Notes under the pieces: generated by a model
Told to the model about the DNA's origin: nothing
Seen by the model: only the letters and a program-made list of their open reading frames with translations
The model's database searches: none
Made by a program: the position numbers and the translations under genes
Shown here: positions 53,948 through 64,000 of the stretch, piece by piece
How positions within the stretch are numbered: the first letter of the stretch is position 1
How the letters are laid out: the number at the start of each line of letters is the position of its first letter
DNA from: Mycobacterium barrassiae
GTDB taxonomy: Bacteria; Actinomycetota; Actinomycetes; Mycobacteriales; Mycobacteriaceae
Direction of reading: 5' to 3'
DNA length: 64,000 nucleotides
Assembly: GCF_025822765.1 (NCBI RefSeq)
Contig: NZ_JACKUK010000014.1
Location: 124,001 to 188,000, forward strand

Positions 53948-53981
53948 TCGCCCGCATCTGGTGACGGCAATCAACCCGTTA
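53937..53981. repeat. 12-bp perfect inverted repeat across the bioA stop
   Basis: TAACGGGTTGAT (53937-53948) and ATCAACCCGTTA (53970-53981) with a 21-nt loop; the left arm contains the bioA stop codon. The right arm also forms the palindrome CCGTTAACGG (53976-53985). There is no T-run, so it may be a transcript-end or mRNA-stability hairpin rather than a classical terminator. Confidence 0.65.
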
Positions 53982-54008
53982 ACGGTCTGACCGCGCTCTG
54001 CGTTAGCC

Positions 54009-54021
54009 TGAACACCGTTCA
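54009..54021. promoter_or_regulatory. BioQ box upstream of bioF
   Basis: TGAAC-ACC-GTTCA, the BioQ palindrome, 22 bp before bioF. It overlaps the transcription start expected from the -10 TAGCCT (54004-54009). The 20-mer TAGCCTGAACACCGTTCAAG is identical to the one before bioB. Confidence 0.85.
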
Positions 54022-54043
54022 AGTCGGCTCGCCGGAGGCACAC

Positions 54044-55192
54044 GTGACACCACGCACAGGTCTTTCGCCGCTGGCGTGGCTCGACGACGTCGAGCAGCAG
54101 CGCCGCGCCGCTGGCCTGCGGCGCTCCCTCCACACGCGCCCGCCCGTCGGCGCCGAACTCGACCTGGCCTCCAACGACTACCTCGGCCTGTCTCAGCATC
54201 CCGACGTCATCGAGGGTGGAGTGTCCGCGCTGCGGACCTGGGGCGCAGGCGCGACGGGTTCGCGGCTGGTGACCGGCAACACCGAGATCCACGAGGGTTT
54301 CGAACGGGCGCTCGCCGACTTCGTCGGCGCCGAGTCCGCGCTGGTGTTCTCGTCCGGCTACACCGCGAACCTCGGTGCTGTCGTCTCGCTCTCGGGCGCC
54401 GGCTCGCTGCTGGTGTCTGATGCGCTGACGCACGCCTCCCTGGTCGACGCCTGCCGGCTTTCGCGGGCCCGGGTGGTGGTGACACCGCACCGCGACGTCG
54501 AGGCCGTCGAGGCGGCGCTGGCCGCCCGCGATGAGGAGCGCGCGGTCGTCGTGACCGATGCGGTGTTCTCCGCCGACGGTGTGCTCGCCCCGCTGCGGGC
54601 ACTGCACGATGTGTGTCGCCGCCACGGCGCGCTGCTGGTCGTCGATGAGGCGCACGGGCTCGGCGTGCGGGGGACAGGCGGCCGTGGCCTGGTACACGAG
54701 GTCGGACTTTCGGGTGCTCCGGACGTGGTGGTCACGACGACGATGTCCAAGGCGCTGGGCAGCCAGGGCGGTGTCGTGCTGGGGCCGGCGGCAGTGCGTG
54801 ACCATCTGATCGACGCCGCACGGCCGTTCATTTTCGACACCGGGTTGGCGCCCGCCGCGGTGGGTGCGGCGTGGGCGGCGCTGAACGTCTTGATCGCCGA
54901 GCCGTGGCGTGCGCAGGCGGTGCTGGACAACGCGGCGGAACTCGCCACGGTGTGCGACGTCGCCGAGCGCCCCGACTCCGCGGTGGTGTCGGTGATCCTC
55001 GGTGAGCCGGATGTGGCGCTGGCCGCTGCGGTGGCGTGCCTGGACCGCGGCGTACGGGTCGGCTGCTTCAGGCCTCCGACGGTCGCGCCGGGCACTTCCC
55101 GGCTGCGGCTCACGGCTCGCGCGTCTTTGTCGGAGGATGAGATGGCCCTGGCGCGTGAGGTTCTCACCGACGTGCTCTTTCCCGGCACGTGA
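54044..55192 (+). CDS. bioF: 8-amino-7-oxononanoate synthase
   Basis: 382 aa (386 in M. tuberculosis). PLP enzyme condensing pimeloyl thioester with alanine. [67 protein letters not shown] and the PLP lysine in [16 protein letters not shown] 54044 with GGAGG 5 nt upstream. A BioQ box lies just before it, and it overlaps bioD by 4 bp (GTGA). It probably forms a bioF-bioD-2H-phosphoesterase transcript separate from bioA. Confidence 0.96.
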   Translation: MTPRTGLSPLAWLDDVEQQRRAAGLRRSLHTRPPVGAELDLASNDYLGLSQHPDVIEGGVSALRTWGAGATGSRLVTGNTEIHEGFERALADFVGAESALVFSSGYTANLGAVVSLSGAGSLLVSDALTHASLVDACRLSRARVVVTPHRDVEAVEAALAARDEERAVVVTDAVFSADGVLAPLRALHDVCRRHGALLVVDEAHGLGVRGTGGRGLVHEVGLSGAPDVVVTTTMSKALGSQGGVVLGPAAVRDHLIDAARPFIFDTGLAPAAVGAAWAALNVLIAEPWRAQAVLDNAAELATVCDVAERPDSAVVSVILGEPDVALAAAVACLDRGVRVGCFRPPTVAPGTSRLRLTARASLSEDEMALAREVLTDVLFPGT

Positions 55193-55866
55193 GCACGGTC
55201 GTCATCACCGGGACGAACACCGGCGTCGGCAAGACGGTGGCGACTGCGGCGCTGGCCTGTCATGCCCGGCTCGCGGGCATCGACGTGGCGGTGTGCAAAC
55301 CCGTGCAGACCGGCAGTCCGCAGGACGACGACCTGGCCGACATCGGGCGGCTATCCGGCGTGACCGACCTGCGTGGTTTGTGGCGTTACCCGGAACCGCT
55401 GGCGCCGGTCGCCGCCGCGCAACGGGCGGGCTTGGCGTTGCCGACGCGCACTGAACTCGTCGAATCGGTGCGTGCCGCCGGCGAGGGACCGGCGAAGCTG
55501 GTCTTGGTGGAAGGTGCCGGCGGCCTGCTCGTCGAGCTGGGTGTCGGAGGCGTGACGCTGCGCGACGTCGCGAAGGACCTGGGCGCGCCGGTACTGGTCG
55601 TGGTCGCCGCGGGCCTCGGCACGTTGAACCACACCGCGCTGACGCTGGAATCACTTGCTGCACAGGGTATTCCATGCGCGGGTCTGGTCATCGGTGCGTG
55701 GCCGTCGGAACCCGGTCCGGCCGAGGAGGGCAACCGTGAGGCGCTGAGCAGGCTGGCGCCGCTGCGCGCGGTGCTGTCTGCCGGTCTGGGGGCGGTAAGC
55801 GCGGCCGAGTTCGAGGCCGTGAGCAAGTCGGGGTTCGATCCGGTGTGGGTCGCCAGTCTGGGGTAG
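55189..55866 (+). CDS. bioD: Dethiobiotin synthetase
   Basis: 225 aa (226 in M. tuberculosis). ATP-dependent ring closure of DAPA with CO2. P-loop [18 protein letters not shown] at the N-terminus, [14 protein letters not shown] (substrate-binding Lys/Thr), [12 protein letters not shown] (Mg/DAPA loop), [16 protein letters not shown] and the nucleotide-binding [10 protein letters not shown]. It overlaps bioF by 4 bp; the next gene starts 2 bp after the stop. Confidence 0.95.
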   Translation: MSTVVITGTNTGVGKTVATAALACHARLAGIDVAVCKPVQTGSPQDDDLADIGRLSGVTDLRGLWRYPEPLAPVAAAQRAGLALPTRTELVESVRAAGEGPAKLVLVEGAGGLLVELGVGGVTLRDVAKDLGAPVLVVVAAGLGTLNHTALTLESLAAQGIPCAGLVIGAWPSEPGPAEEGNREALSRLAPLRAVLSAGLGAVSAAEFEAVSKSGFDPVWVASLG

Positions 55867-55868
55867 CG

Positions 55869-56375
55869 ATGGTCCATTCCGTGGAACTCGTCTTCGACGA
55901 CAACACCGAGGCGGCGGTGCGCCAGATCTGGGATGCGTTGCGCGAGGCCGGAATCCCGAGCCAGGCGCCGGCCAGTCGCCCGCATACCACGTTGACGGTC
56001 GCTGAACGGATCGACGCCGAGGTCGACGCGGTGCTGGCATCGCTGACGGATCGCTTTCCGCTGCCGGGCCGGATCGGGGCGCCGCTGTTTTTCGGCCGGA
56101 CCAAGGCCGTGTTGGCCCGGCTCGTGGTGCCGACCGCGGCCCTGCTCGACTTGCACGCGCAGGTGCACGAACTGTCCCAGGCGTTCCTGCATCCGGGTCC
56201 GATGGCCAACGCGCAGCCGGACGGCTGGACCCCGCACGTGACCATGGCGCGCCGCGTCGTGCCGGCTCAGATGGGCCGTGCCGTGCGGATCGCCGCGAAA
56301 CCGCCGGAGATCGGTGGGGCTGTTACGGGCCTGCGGCGGTGGGACGGCAATTCCAAGCGCGAGTTCCTGATCTAG
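55869..56375 (+). CDS. 2H phosphoesterase (2'-5' RNA ligase-like; Rv1571-like)
   Basis: 168 aa. Two HxT motifs, SRPHTTLTVAERI (about residue 39) and GWTPHVTMARRVV (about 126), define the LigT/2H phosphoesterase fold that acts on 2',3'-cyclic or related phosphodiesters. M. tuberculosis Rv1571 holds the same place after bioD. The link to biotin synthesis, if any, is unknown. ATG 55869 lies 2 bp after the bioD stop, so it is co-transcribed. Confidence 0.88.
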   Translation: MVHSVELVFDDNTEAAVRQIWDALREAGIPSQAPASRPHTTLTVAERIDAEVDAVLASLTDRFPLPGRIGAPLFFGRTKAVLARLVVPTAALLDLHAQVHELSQAFLHPGPMANAQPDGWTPHVTMARRVVPAQMGRAVRIAAKPPEIGGAVTGLRRWDGNSKREFLI

Positions 56376-56378
56376 CCG

Positions 56379-56714
56379 CTACGGGACCGTCGCCGCAACG
56401 CTTTTCGGCACGCACATCCGCCAGCCGTCGATCACCAACTCGCGAAGCTCATCGAGCTCGATGGCATCCAGCTTCACGAGGATCCAGTTGTATCGCATCT
56501 CCGACGTGCGCGGCAGCATGAACTTCTCGGGATGGGCGGCGACCATGGCGGCGCGCTCTTCCTTGGGAAAGCCGACGCCCATCACCGTCTCGTCGCGCGA
56601 GAACGCGGCATAGACCAGCCGGCCGGCCCGAAACCTGATCTCGTCGCGCACCACCCCCTCAGAGGACCGCGGCAGGGTCGCAGCGATGCGCCGCACGTCG
56701 TCGACGGTGATCAC
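56379..56714 (-). CDS. MmcQ/YjbR-family protein
   Basis: 111 aa from GTG 56714. YjbR/CyaY-like fold: ITVDDVRRIAATLPRSSEG, RFRAGRLVYAAFSRDETVMG, EERAAMVAAHPEKFMLPRTS and the C-terminal ELRELVIDGWRMCVPKSVA. Function of the family is unclear; some resemble DNA-binding folds. TACCGT (56727-56722) lies 7 nt upstream of this GTG; a longer TTG start at 56744 lies ahead of that hexamer and is less likely. Confidence 0.82.
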   Translation of the reverse strand: MITVDDVRRIAATLPRSSEGVVRDEIRFRAGRLVYAAFSRDETVMGVGFPKEERAAMVAAHPEKFMLPRTSEMRYNWILVKLDAIELDELRELVIDGWRMCVPKSVAATVP

Positions 56715-56756
56715 GATCCGAACGGTAGTCCGCACCACCGACAATTCGACGGGGCT

Positions 56757-57332
56757 CTACTCGATCGTTTCCGCCATCGCGTGCGTCTGCGCGTGAATGC
56801 CGTCGACGAGCAGTTGGAGACCGAAGCCGAACCGGGCATTGGCGTCGTCGGTGAGCACCGACTGCCACTCGGGGAGCTCGGCGCCTGCGGCGTCCCACTG
56901 CAGACGGGACTGTTCGTCGACCGTGAAGCCCAGCACGTAGTAGACGACCGTGCGAGCGGCCAACTCGGCATGCGCGAAGTCGACGCCGACCTCGGAGACC
57001 GCCTCGGTCAACAGCGCCAGAATCTGCTTCATCGCCGACGACTGCCCGGCCGCAAAGCTGGCCGACACCAACTCGGCGCCGTCGGTATGCGACAGCAGCG
57101 CATCGCGCAACCGATTGCACACCTCCACGACGCCACGTGCCGTGGGGACCCCGTCGAGAATGCGGTCGCTGATCGCGCCCAACAACTCCTGCTTGTTGGC
57201 GAAATGCCAGTACAACGCCCCGGCGGACACGTTGAGTTCACGCGCGAGCCGTCGCATCGTCAGGTCGGCGATGCCGTACTCGTCCAGCAGCGCCGTCGCC
57301 GCCGCGACCACGTCCCGTTTGGTCAGCTGCAC
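56757..57332 (-). CDS. bioQ: TetR-family biotin repressor BioQ
   Basis: 191 aa from GTG 57332. TetR HTH: DVVAAATALLDEYGIADLTM, RRLARELNVSAGALYWHFAN, KQELLGAISDRIL; the rest is a helical ligand domain. In Corynebacterium and M. smegmatis the TetR gene beside bioB is BioQ, which represses bio genes by binding TGAACN3GTTCA palindromes. Such a box lies 15 bp before this gene and another before bioF. ATG 57338 directly abuts the -10 TAGGGT (57344-57339), so the GTG 6 nt after it is preferred. Self-repression is likely. Confidence 0.88.
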   Translation of the reverse strand: MQLTKRDVVAAATALLDEYGIADLTMRRLARELNVSAGALYWHFANKQELLGAISDRILDGVPTARGVVEVCNRLRDALLSHTDGAELVSASFAAGQSSAMKQILALLTEAVSEVGVDFAHAELAARTVVYYVLGFTVDEQSRLQWDAAGAELPEWQSVLTDDANARFGFGLQLLVDGIHAQTHAMAETIE

Positions 57333-57345
57333 GCCCATACCCTAG

Positions 57346-58380
<1,035 letters not shown>

Positions 58381-58392
58381 CACCATCAAGAG

Positions 58393-58584
58393 ATGGCGTT
58401 CAACGTCTACACAGGCGAACCCGACGGCACGGCGATGCCGACGGCGGCCCGCCTCGGCCTCGAGCCGCCGCGGTTCTGCGCGGAATGCGGTCGGAGGATG
58501 ATCGTGCAGGTACGTCCCGACGGCTGGTCGGCCAAGTGCTCACGGCACGGGATCACCGACTCGAAAGATCTTGAGCAACGATGA
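58393..58584 (+). CDS. bsaP: Biotin synthase auxiliary protein BsaP (Rv1590-like)
   Basis: 63 aa. Cys-containing core [20 protein letters not shown] followed by SAKCSRHG: three cysteines (CxxC plus one) and a His, able to hold a small iron-sulphur cluster or metal. The orthologue Rv1590 was recently described as an auxiliary protein that mycobacterial BioB needs for turnover. Position 12 bp after bioB fits. The stop overlaps the next start (ATGA). Confidence 0.85.
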   Translation: MAFNVYTGEPDGTAMPTAARLGLEPPRFCAECGRRMIVQVRPDGWSAKCSRHGITDSKDLEQR

Positions 58585-59225
58585 CTGACCTAACGGCGAA
58601 TAATCCAGCGCCATCACGTATTTCGCGCGGACGCGCGGCGGTGATCGTGATCGCCGCACTCACGCTCGCCGGCGCAATCGTCGGCGCACTGTGGGCGTGG
58701 CTGGCGCCACCGGTTCATGGCGTGGTGGCATTGACCAAGGGCGGTGAGCGGGTCCGGGCGTACCTGGGCAACGAGGCCGATCACTTCTTCGTCGCGGCCT
58801 TCCTGGTGGTCGGCATGGTGTGTGTGGTGGCCTTTGTCGCGTCGGTGCTGGTGTGGCAGTGGCGTGCGCACCGTGGCCCGGTGATGGTCGCGGCGCTGAG
58901 CATCGGAGCCGCCGCGGCGGCCGGTGCGGCAGCGGGAGTCGGTGCGGTACTGGTGCGTTGGCGGTACGGCACGATCGATGTCGCCAGCGCACCGATTTCA
59001 CCCGAGCATCGAGTGCACTACGTGATCGAGGCGCCTGCGGTGTTCTTCGGGCACTCGCCGCTACTGATCGCGCTGACCATCCTGTTTCCCGCAGCGATCG
59101 CGGCCCTGGTCTATTCGCTCATCGCGGTGTCGATCGCACGTGACGACCTGGGTGGGTGGCCGCCCGCCGAACGTGACGACCTCGATTCCTTTACAGCGGT
59201 GAACGCTCCACCGTCCGGCCAGTGA
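58581..59225 (+). CDS. DUF2567 membrane protein (Rv1591-like)
   Basis: 214 aa with four hydrophobic helices: [60 protein letters not shown] and [20 protein letters not shown]. The first extracytoplasmic loop is [19 protein letters not shown], a DUF2567 hallmark. It overlaps bsaP by 4 bp, so it is probably read with bioB, but no role in biotin metabolism is known. The 3' end overlaps the lipase gene by 35 bp on the other strand. Confidence 0.87.
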   Translation: MTDLTANNPAPSRISRGRAAVIVIAALTLAGAIVGALWAWLAPPVHGVVALTKGGERVRAYLGNEADHFFVAAFLVVGMVCVVAFVASVLVWQWRAHRGPVMVAALSIGAAAAAGAAAGVGAVLVRWRYGTIDVASAPISPEHRVHYVIEAPAVFFGHSPLLIALTILFPAAIAALVYSLIAVSIARDDLGGWPPAERDDLDSFTAVNAPPSGQ

Positions 59226-60528
59226 CCACCTTGGCGACGATCTTCGCAAGCCGTGCCATCCCGACATACGTCATCGGATTCAGCAGCGTCGGCCACTTGG
59301 TCCGAACCATGTGCTCCGACAAGGGCTTTCCGTTGAACCGATCGATCAACCAGCGCAGCGTCATCGGCGCGGACAGCGGGTGCAGCAGCATGTGCTCACT
59401 GAACATGTCCCGGTGGTAGGTCACCGAGGCGCCGCCGGATTTATAGGTGTCGGCGAGTTCATCGATGTCGTGGACGTCGATCAGCAGGTCGTGGACCGCC
59501 TGCACGATGAGCACCGGCGGGGTCGGTACGGTCGCGCCGAGCTTGATCTCGTCGAAGACCCGTTGCACCGCAGGCGTACTGAGAATCTGCTCCAGGGGCG
59601 CGTCGAGCATGTCGCCCATGTCCCGCCGGAAGAGCCGGACGACGGCCTCCACGGTCGTCATGTTGTGCAGCCGATCCAGGAGCGTCCTGCCCTCCTCGGT
59701 GACGTGCTCCTCGATGACCTCGTTCAGGTCGGGGTAGATGTCGGCCAGCGCCGCGACGACGAGGGCGGGCAGGCCCGCCATGTGGCTTCCGTTGAGTCGG
59801 CGGAATGTGTGTCCGAGGTCGCCTACCGGGGATCCGAGCACGGCGCCGACGACGTTGAGTTCCGGCGCGTAGGTACCGCTCACCTCGGCGGCCCAGGCGG
59901 TCGCGAGTCCACCGCCGGAGTAGCCCCAGAGGCCGATCGGCGCATCGAGCGACAACCCCAGCCGCTTCGACGTGAGCGCGGCACGTACGCCGTCGAGAAC
60001 GTGGTAGCCGGGCTCGTACGGAGCGCCCCACATCCCGAGACGGCCCTCATGGTCGGGTACCGACACCGCCCAGCCCTCGGCGAGGCATGCGGCAACCAGC
60101 AGGAACTCGAACTGAGCGATCGAACCCGTCGCGTGCGCATGACGCCGCAGGGCATAGGACGGGAAGCAGCGCGACGTGACCGCATCAATGGCGCACTGGT
60201 AGGAGATCACCGGCGTCACCGCCCCCGGAGCGCGCTCAGCGGGCACGATCACGGTGGTTGCGGCGGCATCGGGTGCGCCGTGCATGTCGGTGCTGCGATA
60301 CAGCAGCTGGGTGGCGCGAACACGCTGCGGAATCAGGCCCATGAACGCCAGCTCGACGTCACGGCTACGCAGGACCGTTCCCGGGGTGGCGTGCTGGAAG
60401 CCGTCCGGAGGGTCGTAGAACGGGTCGTCACACGGCAGCTGGGGGCGGGTACCGCGGACCAGGTCCTCGTGCGGGACTTGCCCGATCCACTCTGCACCCG
60501 CTGCTGGTGCGACGCTGCCCAGATCCAT
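59191..60528 (-). CDS. Secretory-lipase-type alpha/beta hydrolase (Rv1592c-like)
   Basis: 445 aa (446 in M. tuberculosis Rv1592c, an immunogenic lipase). Fungal-type secretory lipase (LIP) family: [20 protein letters not shown] at the N-terminus, nucleophile motif [17 protein letters not shown] (GYSGG), [20 protein letters not shown] (acid) and [19 protein letters not shown] (His). There is no classical signal peptide. ATG 60528; further upstream sequence in this frame is antisense-like and overlaps the Nudix regulator gene. Confidence 0.92.
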   Translation of the reverse strand: MDLGSVAPAAGAEWIGQVPHEDLVRGTRPQLPCDDPFYDPPDGFQHATPGTVLRSRDVELAFMGLIPQRVRATQLLYRSTDMHGAPDAAATTVIVPAERAPGAVTPVISYQCAIDAVTSRCFPSYALRRHAHATGSIAQFEFLLVAACLAEGWAVSVPDHEGRLGMWGAPYEPGYHVLDGVRAALTSKRLGLSLDAPIGLWGYSGGGLATAWAAEVSGTYAPELNVVGAVLGSPVGDLGHTFRRLNGSHMAGLPALVVAALADIYPDLNEVIEEHVTEEGRTLLDRLHNMTTVEAVVRLFRRDMGDMLDAPLEQILSTPAVQRVFDEIKLGATVPTPPVLIVQAVHDLLIDVHDIDELADTYKSGGASVTYHRDMFSEHMLLHPLSAPMTLRWLIDRFNGKPLSEHMVRTKWPTLLNPMTYVGMARLAKIVAKVVTGRTVERSPL

Positions 60529-60571
60529 CCGGCCATTCTTACTTAAGAAAGCGTTAAGAAGCCAGCCCGAC

Positions 60572-61264
60572 TCACCCGGGCGGGCGTAATGCCGCGAATT
60601 CGTCGGTGACCCGATAGTGGGCGTCGGTGAACCGGTACAGCGCGGCCGGGCGGCCGCCGCTGCGGCCTGATCGTGCGGTGGTGCCGGTGCGGGTGATGAC
60701 GTTTCGCCGCTCGAGCACGCGTTGCAGATTGGTCGCGTCCACCGGGTGTCCGAGTGCGGCGCTGTAGATGTCCCGCAGCGAGGACACCGCGAATTCGGTT
60801 GGGGCCAAGGCGAACCCGATGTTCGTGTAGGACAGTTTGGCGACGAGTCGAGCATGCGCGTGTTCGACCATCGGACCGTGGTCGAATGCCATCGGCGGCA
60901 GATCGCTGACTGGATGCCACCGCGTGTCCGAAGGCAGCTCGGGGGTCGCGGGGGAGGGCACCAGCCCGAGGAACGTCGACGCGATGGTGCGGGCGCCCGG
61001 CACCCGTTTCGGGTCCGAGAACACCGCCAGCTGTTCGAGGTGAGCAACCTCACGTAGGTCGACTTTTTCCGCGAGTTGCCGTCGAACGGAGCTGGTCAGA
61101 TCCTCGTCGTCGCGTAGCCGGCCACCCGGGAGCGCCCACCTTCCGGCCTCGGGTTCCAGGGCGCGCTGCCACAACAGCACGTGAAGTGCAGGTTTCGGCG
61201 AGTCGACAGCCCGTACTTGGAACACAGCGGCGAGGACCTCGTGCTCGGTGCTAGTATGAGCCAT
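60572..61264 (-). CDS. nrtR: Nudix-type NAD-biosynthesis repressor (NrtR-like; Rv1593c-like)
   Basis: 230 aa. An N-terminal Nudix-like domain ([40 protein letters not shown]) has a degenerate Nudix box, fitting a sensor rather than a hydrolase. A C-terminal winged helix follows ([44 protein letters not shown]). NrtR/NadR proteins of this kind control nadABC in mycobacteria in response to ADP-ribose or NAD. It diverges from nadA over a perfect palindrome. ATG 61264 has TATAAT 7 nt upstream, so it is a leaderless start. Confidence 0.9.
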   Translation of the reverse strand: MAHTSTEHEVLAAVFQVRAVDSPKPALHVLLWQRALEPEAGRWALPGGRLRDDEDLTSSVRRQLAEKVDLREVAHLEQLAVFSDPKRVPGARTIASTFLGLVPSPATPELPSDTRWHPVSDLPPMAFDHGPMVEHAHARLVAKLSYTNIGFALAPTEFAVSSLRDIYSAALGHPVDATNLQRVLERRNVITRTGTTARSGRSGGRPAALYRFTDAHYRVTDEFAALRPPG

Positions 61265-61287
61265 GTTTTCGATTATAAGTCGAAAAC
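61265..61287. promoter_or_regulatory. NrtR operator with overlapping divergent promoters
   Basis: GTTTTCGA (61265-61272), spacer TTATAAG, TCGAAAAC (61280-61287): a perfect 8-bp inverted repeat. The spacer encodes both -10 elements: TATAAT on the minus strand (nrtR) and TATAAG on the plus strand (61274-61279, nadA). A bound repressor would block both. Confidence 0.8.
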
Positions 61288-61311
61288 CTCGACGGAATGA
61301 AGGAGCCGGCT

Positions 61312-62355
61312 GTGACAGTTTTGGATCGCATGCCCGCTAACGATCTCGCGGACCGCATCACATCCGGTCCCACGGGGTTTTCCGGCGTCGACGGCGACCA
61401 GCGGTGGGCCGACGAGGTGCGTCGGCTGGCCGATCTGCGCGGCGCGACGCTGCTGGCGCACAACTACCAGCTGCCGGCGATTCAGGACGTCGCCGACCAC
61501 GTCGGCGATTCGCTCGCGCTGTCGCGTATCGCTGCTGAGGTGCCCGAGGACACGATCGTGTTCTGCGGCGTGCACTTCATGGCCGAGACCGCGAAGATCC
61601 TGTCCCCGGAGAAAACGGTGTTGATTCCCGACCAGCGTGCGGGCTGCTCGCTGGCCGACTCGATTACCGCCGACGAACTCCGCGCCTGGAAGGCCGAGCA
61701 TCCCGGAGCGGTCGTCGTGTCCTACGTCAACACCACCGCAGCGGTGAAAGCCGAGACCGACATCTGCTGCACGTCGTCGAACGCGGTCGAGGTGGTGGCG
61801 TCCATCCCGGCCGACCGCGAGGTGTTGTTCTGCCCGGATCAGTTCCTCGGCGCTCACGTGCGGCGGGTCACCGGTCGCGAGAACCTTCACGTGTGGGCGG
61901 GAGAGTGCCATGTGCACGCCGGTATCAACGGCGACGAGCTGGCCGACCAGGCCCGCACCCACCCGGACGCGGAACTGTACGTGCATCCCGAATGCGGTTG
62001 CGCCACTTCGGCTCTGTACCTGGCGGGGGAAGGGGCTTTTCCCGAGGACCGGGTCAAGATCCTGTCGACCGGCGGCATGCTCGACGCCGCCCGGGATACC
62101 CGCGCGCGCCAGGTACTGGTGGCCACCGAGGTCGGAATGTTGCACCAGTTGCGCCGTGCCGCACCGGAAGTCGACTTCCGCGCCGTCAACGACCGCGCCT
62201 CGTGCAAGTTCATGAAGATGATCACCCCCGCCGCGCTGCTGCGCTGCCTCGTGGAAGGTAAGGACGAGGTCCACGTCGATCTCGAGACCGCCCGGCTGGC
62301 ACGCGCCAGTGTGCAGCGGATGATCGAGATCGGTCAGCCCGGCGGCGGCGAATGA
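61312..62355 (+). CDS. nadA: Quinolinate synthase
   Basis: 347 aa (349 in M. tuberculosis). [4Fe-4S] enzyme condensing iminoaspartate with dihydroxyacetone phosphate to quinolinate. Conserved cysteines: [28 protein letters not shown] and [31 protein letters not shown] is at the N-terminus. GTG 61312 is preferred, with AAGGAG 6 nt upstream; ATG 61297 precedes that site. It overlaps nadB by 4 bp. Confidence 0.96.
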   Translation: MTVLDRMPANDLADRITSGPTGFSGVDGDQRWADEVRRLADLRGATLLAHNYQLPAIQDVADHVGDSLALSRIAAEVPEDTIVFCGVHFMAETAKILSPEKTVLIPDQRAGCSLADSITADELRAWKAEHPGAVVVSYVNTTAAVKAETDICCTSSNAVEVVASIPADREVLFCPDQFLGAHVRRVTGRENLHVWAGECHVHAGINGDELADQARTHPDAELYVHPECGCATSALYLAGEGAFPEDRVKILSTGGMLDAARDTRARQVLVATEVGMLHQLRRAAPEVDFRAVNDRASCKFMKMITPAALLRCLVEGKDEVHVDLETARLARASVQRMIEIGQPGGGE

Positions 62356-63908
62356 CCGGCCAGATGGCCTGCGGCGGCCGCGGCTACTGGCAGCAGCGCG
62401 CCGATGTCGTCGTGATCGGCACCGGTGTCGCGGGTCTGGTGGCGGCCCTCGCGGCACACCGCCGCGGCCAGAAGGTGATGGTTCTCAGCAAGGCCGGCGA
62501 TACAGCCACCTTCTATGCGCAGGGCGGAATCGCGGTTGTGCTGCCCGATGCCCTACGCGAAGAGGGAGATTCGGTGGACGCGCATGTCGCCGATACGTTG
62601 GCGGCCGGTGCCGGACTGTGCGATCCGGAGGCGGTGCGTTCCATCGTCGCCGACGGCTACCGCGCGGTGCGTGATCTCGTCGACGACGGCGCCCGCTTTG
62701 ATGAAGCCGCCCCGGGACGGTGGTCGCTGACTCGCGAGGGTGGTCATTCGCGGCGTCGGATCATCCATGCCGGAGGCGACGCCACCGGCGCCGAGGTGCA
62801 GCGCGCGCTCGACGTGGCCGCGGCCCGGCTCGACATTCGGCGCAACCACGTCGCGCTCGAGATCCTGCACGACGACGGTGCCGTGACCGGTGTCCTCACG
62901 CTCAACGACGATGGCCTGGGAATCGTCCACGCGCGATCGGTGATCCTGGCGACCGGCGGATTGGGCCATCTGTACTCGGCGACCACCAACCCCGAAGGGT
63001 CGACGGGCGACGGTGTGGCACTGGCGATGTGGGCCGGGCTGCCGGTGGCCGATCTGGAGTTCATCCAGTTCCACCCCACCATGCTGTTCGACGGTGAGAC
63101 AGGCGGTCGGCGACCGCTGATCACCGAGGCCGTACGGGGTGAGGGCGCGGTTCTCGTTGACTCTCAAGGCCGTTCGGTCACCGCCGGTGTGCACCCGATG
63201 GGGGACCTGGCGCCGCGCGACGTCGTTGCCGCAGCCATCGACGCACGGATGACCGCAACGGGTGACCCCTGCGTCTTCCTCGACGCGCGGAGCATCAAGG
63301 GCTTCAAGAAACGCTTTCCCACCGTCACCGCTGCGTGTCGCGCCGCGGGCATCGATCCGACGCGGCAGCCAATCCCCGTCGTTCCCGGTGCGCACTACAG
63401 CTGCGGCGGCGTGGTCACCGATACGAACGGCCGCACCGAAATGGCAGGGCTTTTCGCCGCGGGCGAGGTGGCACGCACCGGGCTGCACGGCGCTAACCGG
63501 TTGGCCTCCAACAGTCTGCTCGAGGGCCTCGTGGTGGGTGGCCGCGCCGGAAGGGCTGCCGCCGCACATGCCGCGGACGCCGGACCGTCGACGGCTCGGC
63601 TGCCGGAGCCCAGCGTGCGACGCGCGCTGCCCCGACCGGTATTGCAGCAGGCGATGAGCCGCTACGCATCGGTGGTGCGCGATGACACCGGCCTGTGCGC
63701 GCTCTCGCAGGCGCTGGAGGCAGCTACTCCGCGGAAGTTCGGCTCGCGCACGGATTTCGAAGACGTCGCACTGACGACGGTGGCGGGCGGTGTGATGGCT
63801 GCCGCGTTGGCGCGGACCGAAACGCGCGGGTGCCATCATCGCGCCGACTACCCGGACACCGATCCGGCGATGGTCCGCACCTTGGAACCGGCGGTGGCGT
63901 GCGTCTGA
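62352..63908 (+). CDS. nadB: L-aspartate oxidase
   Basis: 518 aa (527 in M. tuberculosis). Flavoprotein making iminoaspartate for NadA. FAD-binding [57 protein letters not shown] and [17 protein letters not shown] are seen; [20 protein letters not shown] carries the conserved fumarate-reductase-family end motif. It overlaps nadA by 4 bp and nadC by 1 bp, so the three are translationally coupled. Confidence 0.96.
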   Translation: MTGQMACGGRGYWQQRADVVVIGTGVAGLVAALAAHRRGQKVMVLSKAGDTATFYAQGGIAVVLPDALREEGDSVDAHVADTLAAGAGLCDPEAVRSIVADGYRAVRDLVDDGARFDEAAPGRWSLTREGGHSRRRIIHAGGDATGAEVQRALDVAAARLDIRRNHVALEILHDDGAVTGVLTLNDDGLGIVHARSVILATGGLGHLYSATTNPEGSTGDGVALAMWAGLPVADLEFIQFHPTMLFDGETGGRRPLITEAVRGEGAVLVDSQGRSVTAGVHPMGDLAPRDVVAAAIDARMTATGDPCVFLDARSIKGFKKRFPTVTAACRAAGIDPTRQPIPVVPGAHYSCGGVVTDTNGRTEMAGLFAAGEVARTGLHGANRLASNSLLEGLVVGGRAGRAAAAHAADAGPSTARLPEPSVRRALPRPVLQQAMSRYASVVRDDTGLCALSQALEAATPRKFGSRTDFEDVALTTVAGGVMAAALARTETRGCHHRADYPDTDPAMVRTLEPAVACV

Positions 63909-64000
63909 TGGAACTGACTGCCGACGAACTGACCGAGGCGCGGCGCGTGATCGCTCGCGCGCTCGAGGAGGATCTGCGCTACGGCCCCGACGTCACGACG
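63908..64000 (+). CDS. nadC: Quinolinate phosphoribosyltransferase (5' part)
   Basis: First 31 codons only, [20 protein letters not shown] then EDLRYGPDVTT, cut by the window edge. The DLRYGPDVTT segment is the usual NadC N-terminus. ATG 63908 overlaps the nadB stop (TGATG), completing the nadA-nadB-nadC operon. Confidence 0.9.
   Translation, partial: MELTADELTEARRVIARALEEDLRYGPDVTT

Noticed and set aside
60529-61053. Upstream extension of the lipase frame
   Set aside because: It is an out-of-frame shadow of the Nudix regulator, with low-complexity Arg/Pro/Ser composition.

Overview
The window is a stretch of a high-GC actinobacterial chromosome. Its gene order follows the Mycobacterium tuberculosis block from Rv1474c to Rv1596 almost exactly: acn, ripA-ripB, moxR1, fabG1-inhA-hemZ, mutAB, lipL, ileS, dinX, ansA, lspA, dnaE1, ilvA, treZ-treY-treX, bioA-bioF-bioD, bioB and nadA-nadB-nadC. 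Accessory content and the presence of a bioQ gene point to an environmental, fast-growing mycobacterium (Mycolicibacterium-type). The species is not identifiable by eye. There are no tRNA, rRNA, IS, phage integrase or CRISPR features.

Layout. 1-3.0 kb: the end of an AcnR-type TetR gene and aconitase (minus strand). 3.1-10.4 kb: a membrane protein, the cell-wall hydrolases ripA-ripB, and a MoxR ATPase / DUF58 / von Willebrand A operon carrying two tandem VWA genes. 10.4-13.4 kb: fabG1-inhA-ferrochelatase and a small Gly/His/Tyr-rich exported protein. 13.4-16.8 kb: membrane-quality proteins (NfeD, SPFH, TVP38). 16.9-22.1 kb: methylmalonyl-CoA mutase and its GTPase chaperone. 22.1-25.4 kb: lipL, then a lower-GC accessory island with a seven-helix membrane protein, a small HTH regulator and, divergently, an orphan half of an NRPS epimerization/condensation domain. 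25.4-28.8 kb: a T-box riboswitch and ileS. 28.7-36.2 kb: an LLM/ferritin-like/S4 operon, DNA polymerase IV, L-asparaginase, lspA-rlu-rarD. 36.3-44.4 kb: dnaE1 with an appended PEP-mutase-family gene, a methyltransferase, membrane proteins and threonine dehydratase. 44.4-52.6 kb: the sucT-treX-treY-treZ operon (minus). 52.7-59.2 kb: biotin synthesis with its repressor BioQ, BsaP and a DUF2567 protein. 59.2-64 kb: a lipase, a Nudix-type NAD regulator and nadABC (nadC cut by the window edge).

Regulation is unusually readable. Operator-like sites that fit their neighbouring regulators are visible for AcnR (acn), MtrA (ripA), BioQ (bioF and bioB, with an identical 20-bp core) and the Nudix regulator (nrtR/nadA). 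ileS has a translational-type T-box. Many first genes of operons lack a Shine-Dalgarno sequence and instead show a TANNNT -10 hexamer 6-9 nt before the start codon, the mark of leaderless transcripts; I used this to choose several starts.

The least explained part is the 23.4-25.4 kb island. Its HTH protein looks like a phage-type immunity repressor, its membrane partner is of unknown function, and its third gene is half of an NRPS domain with no NRPS nearby. It is the best candidate in the window for an undescribed system, but its function cannot be read from sequence alone.
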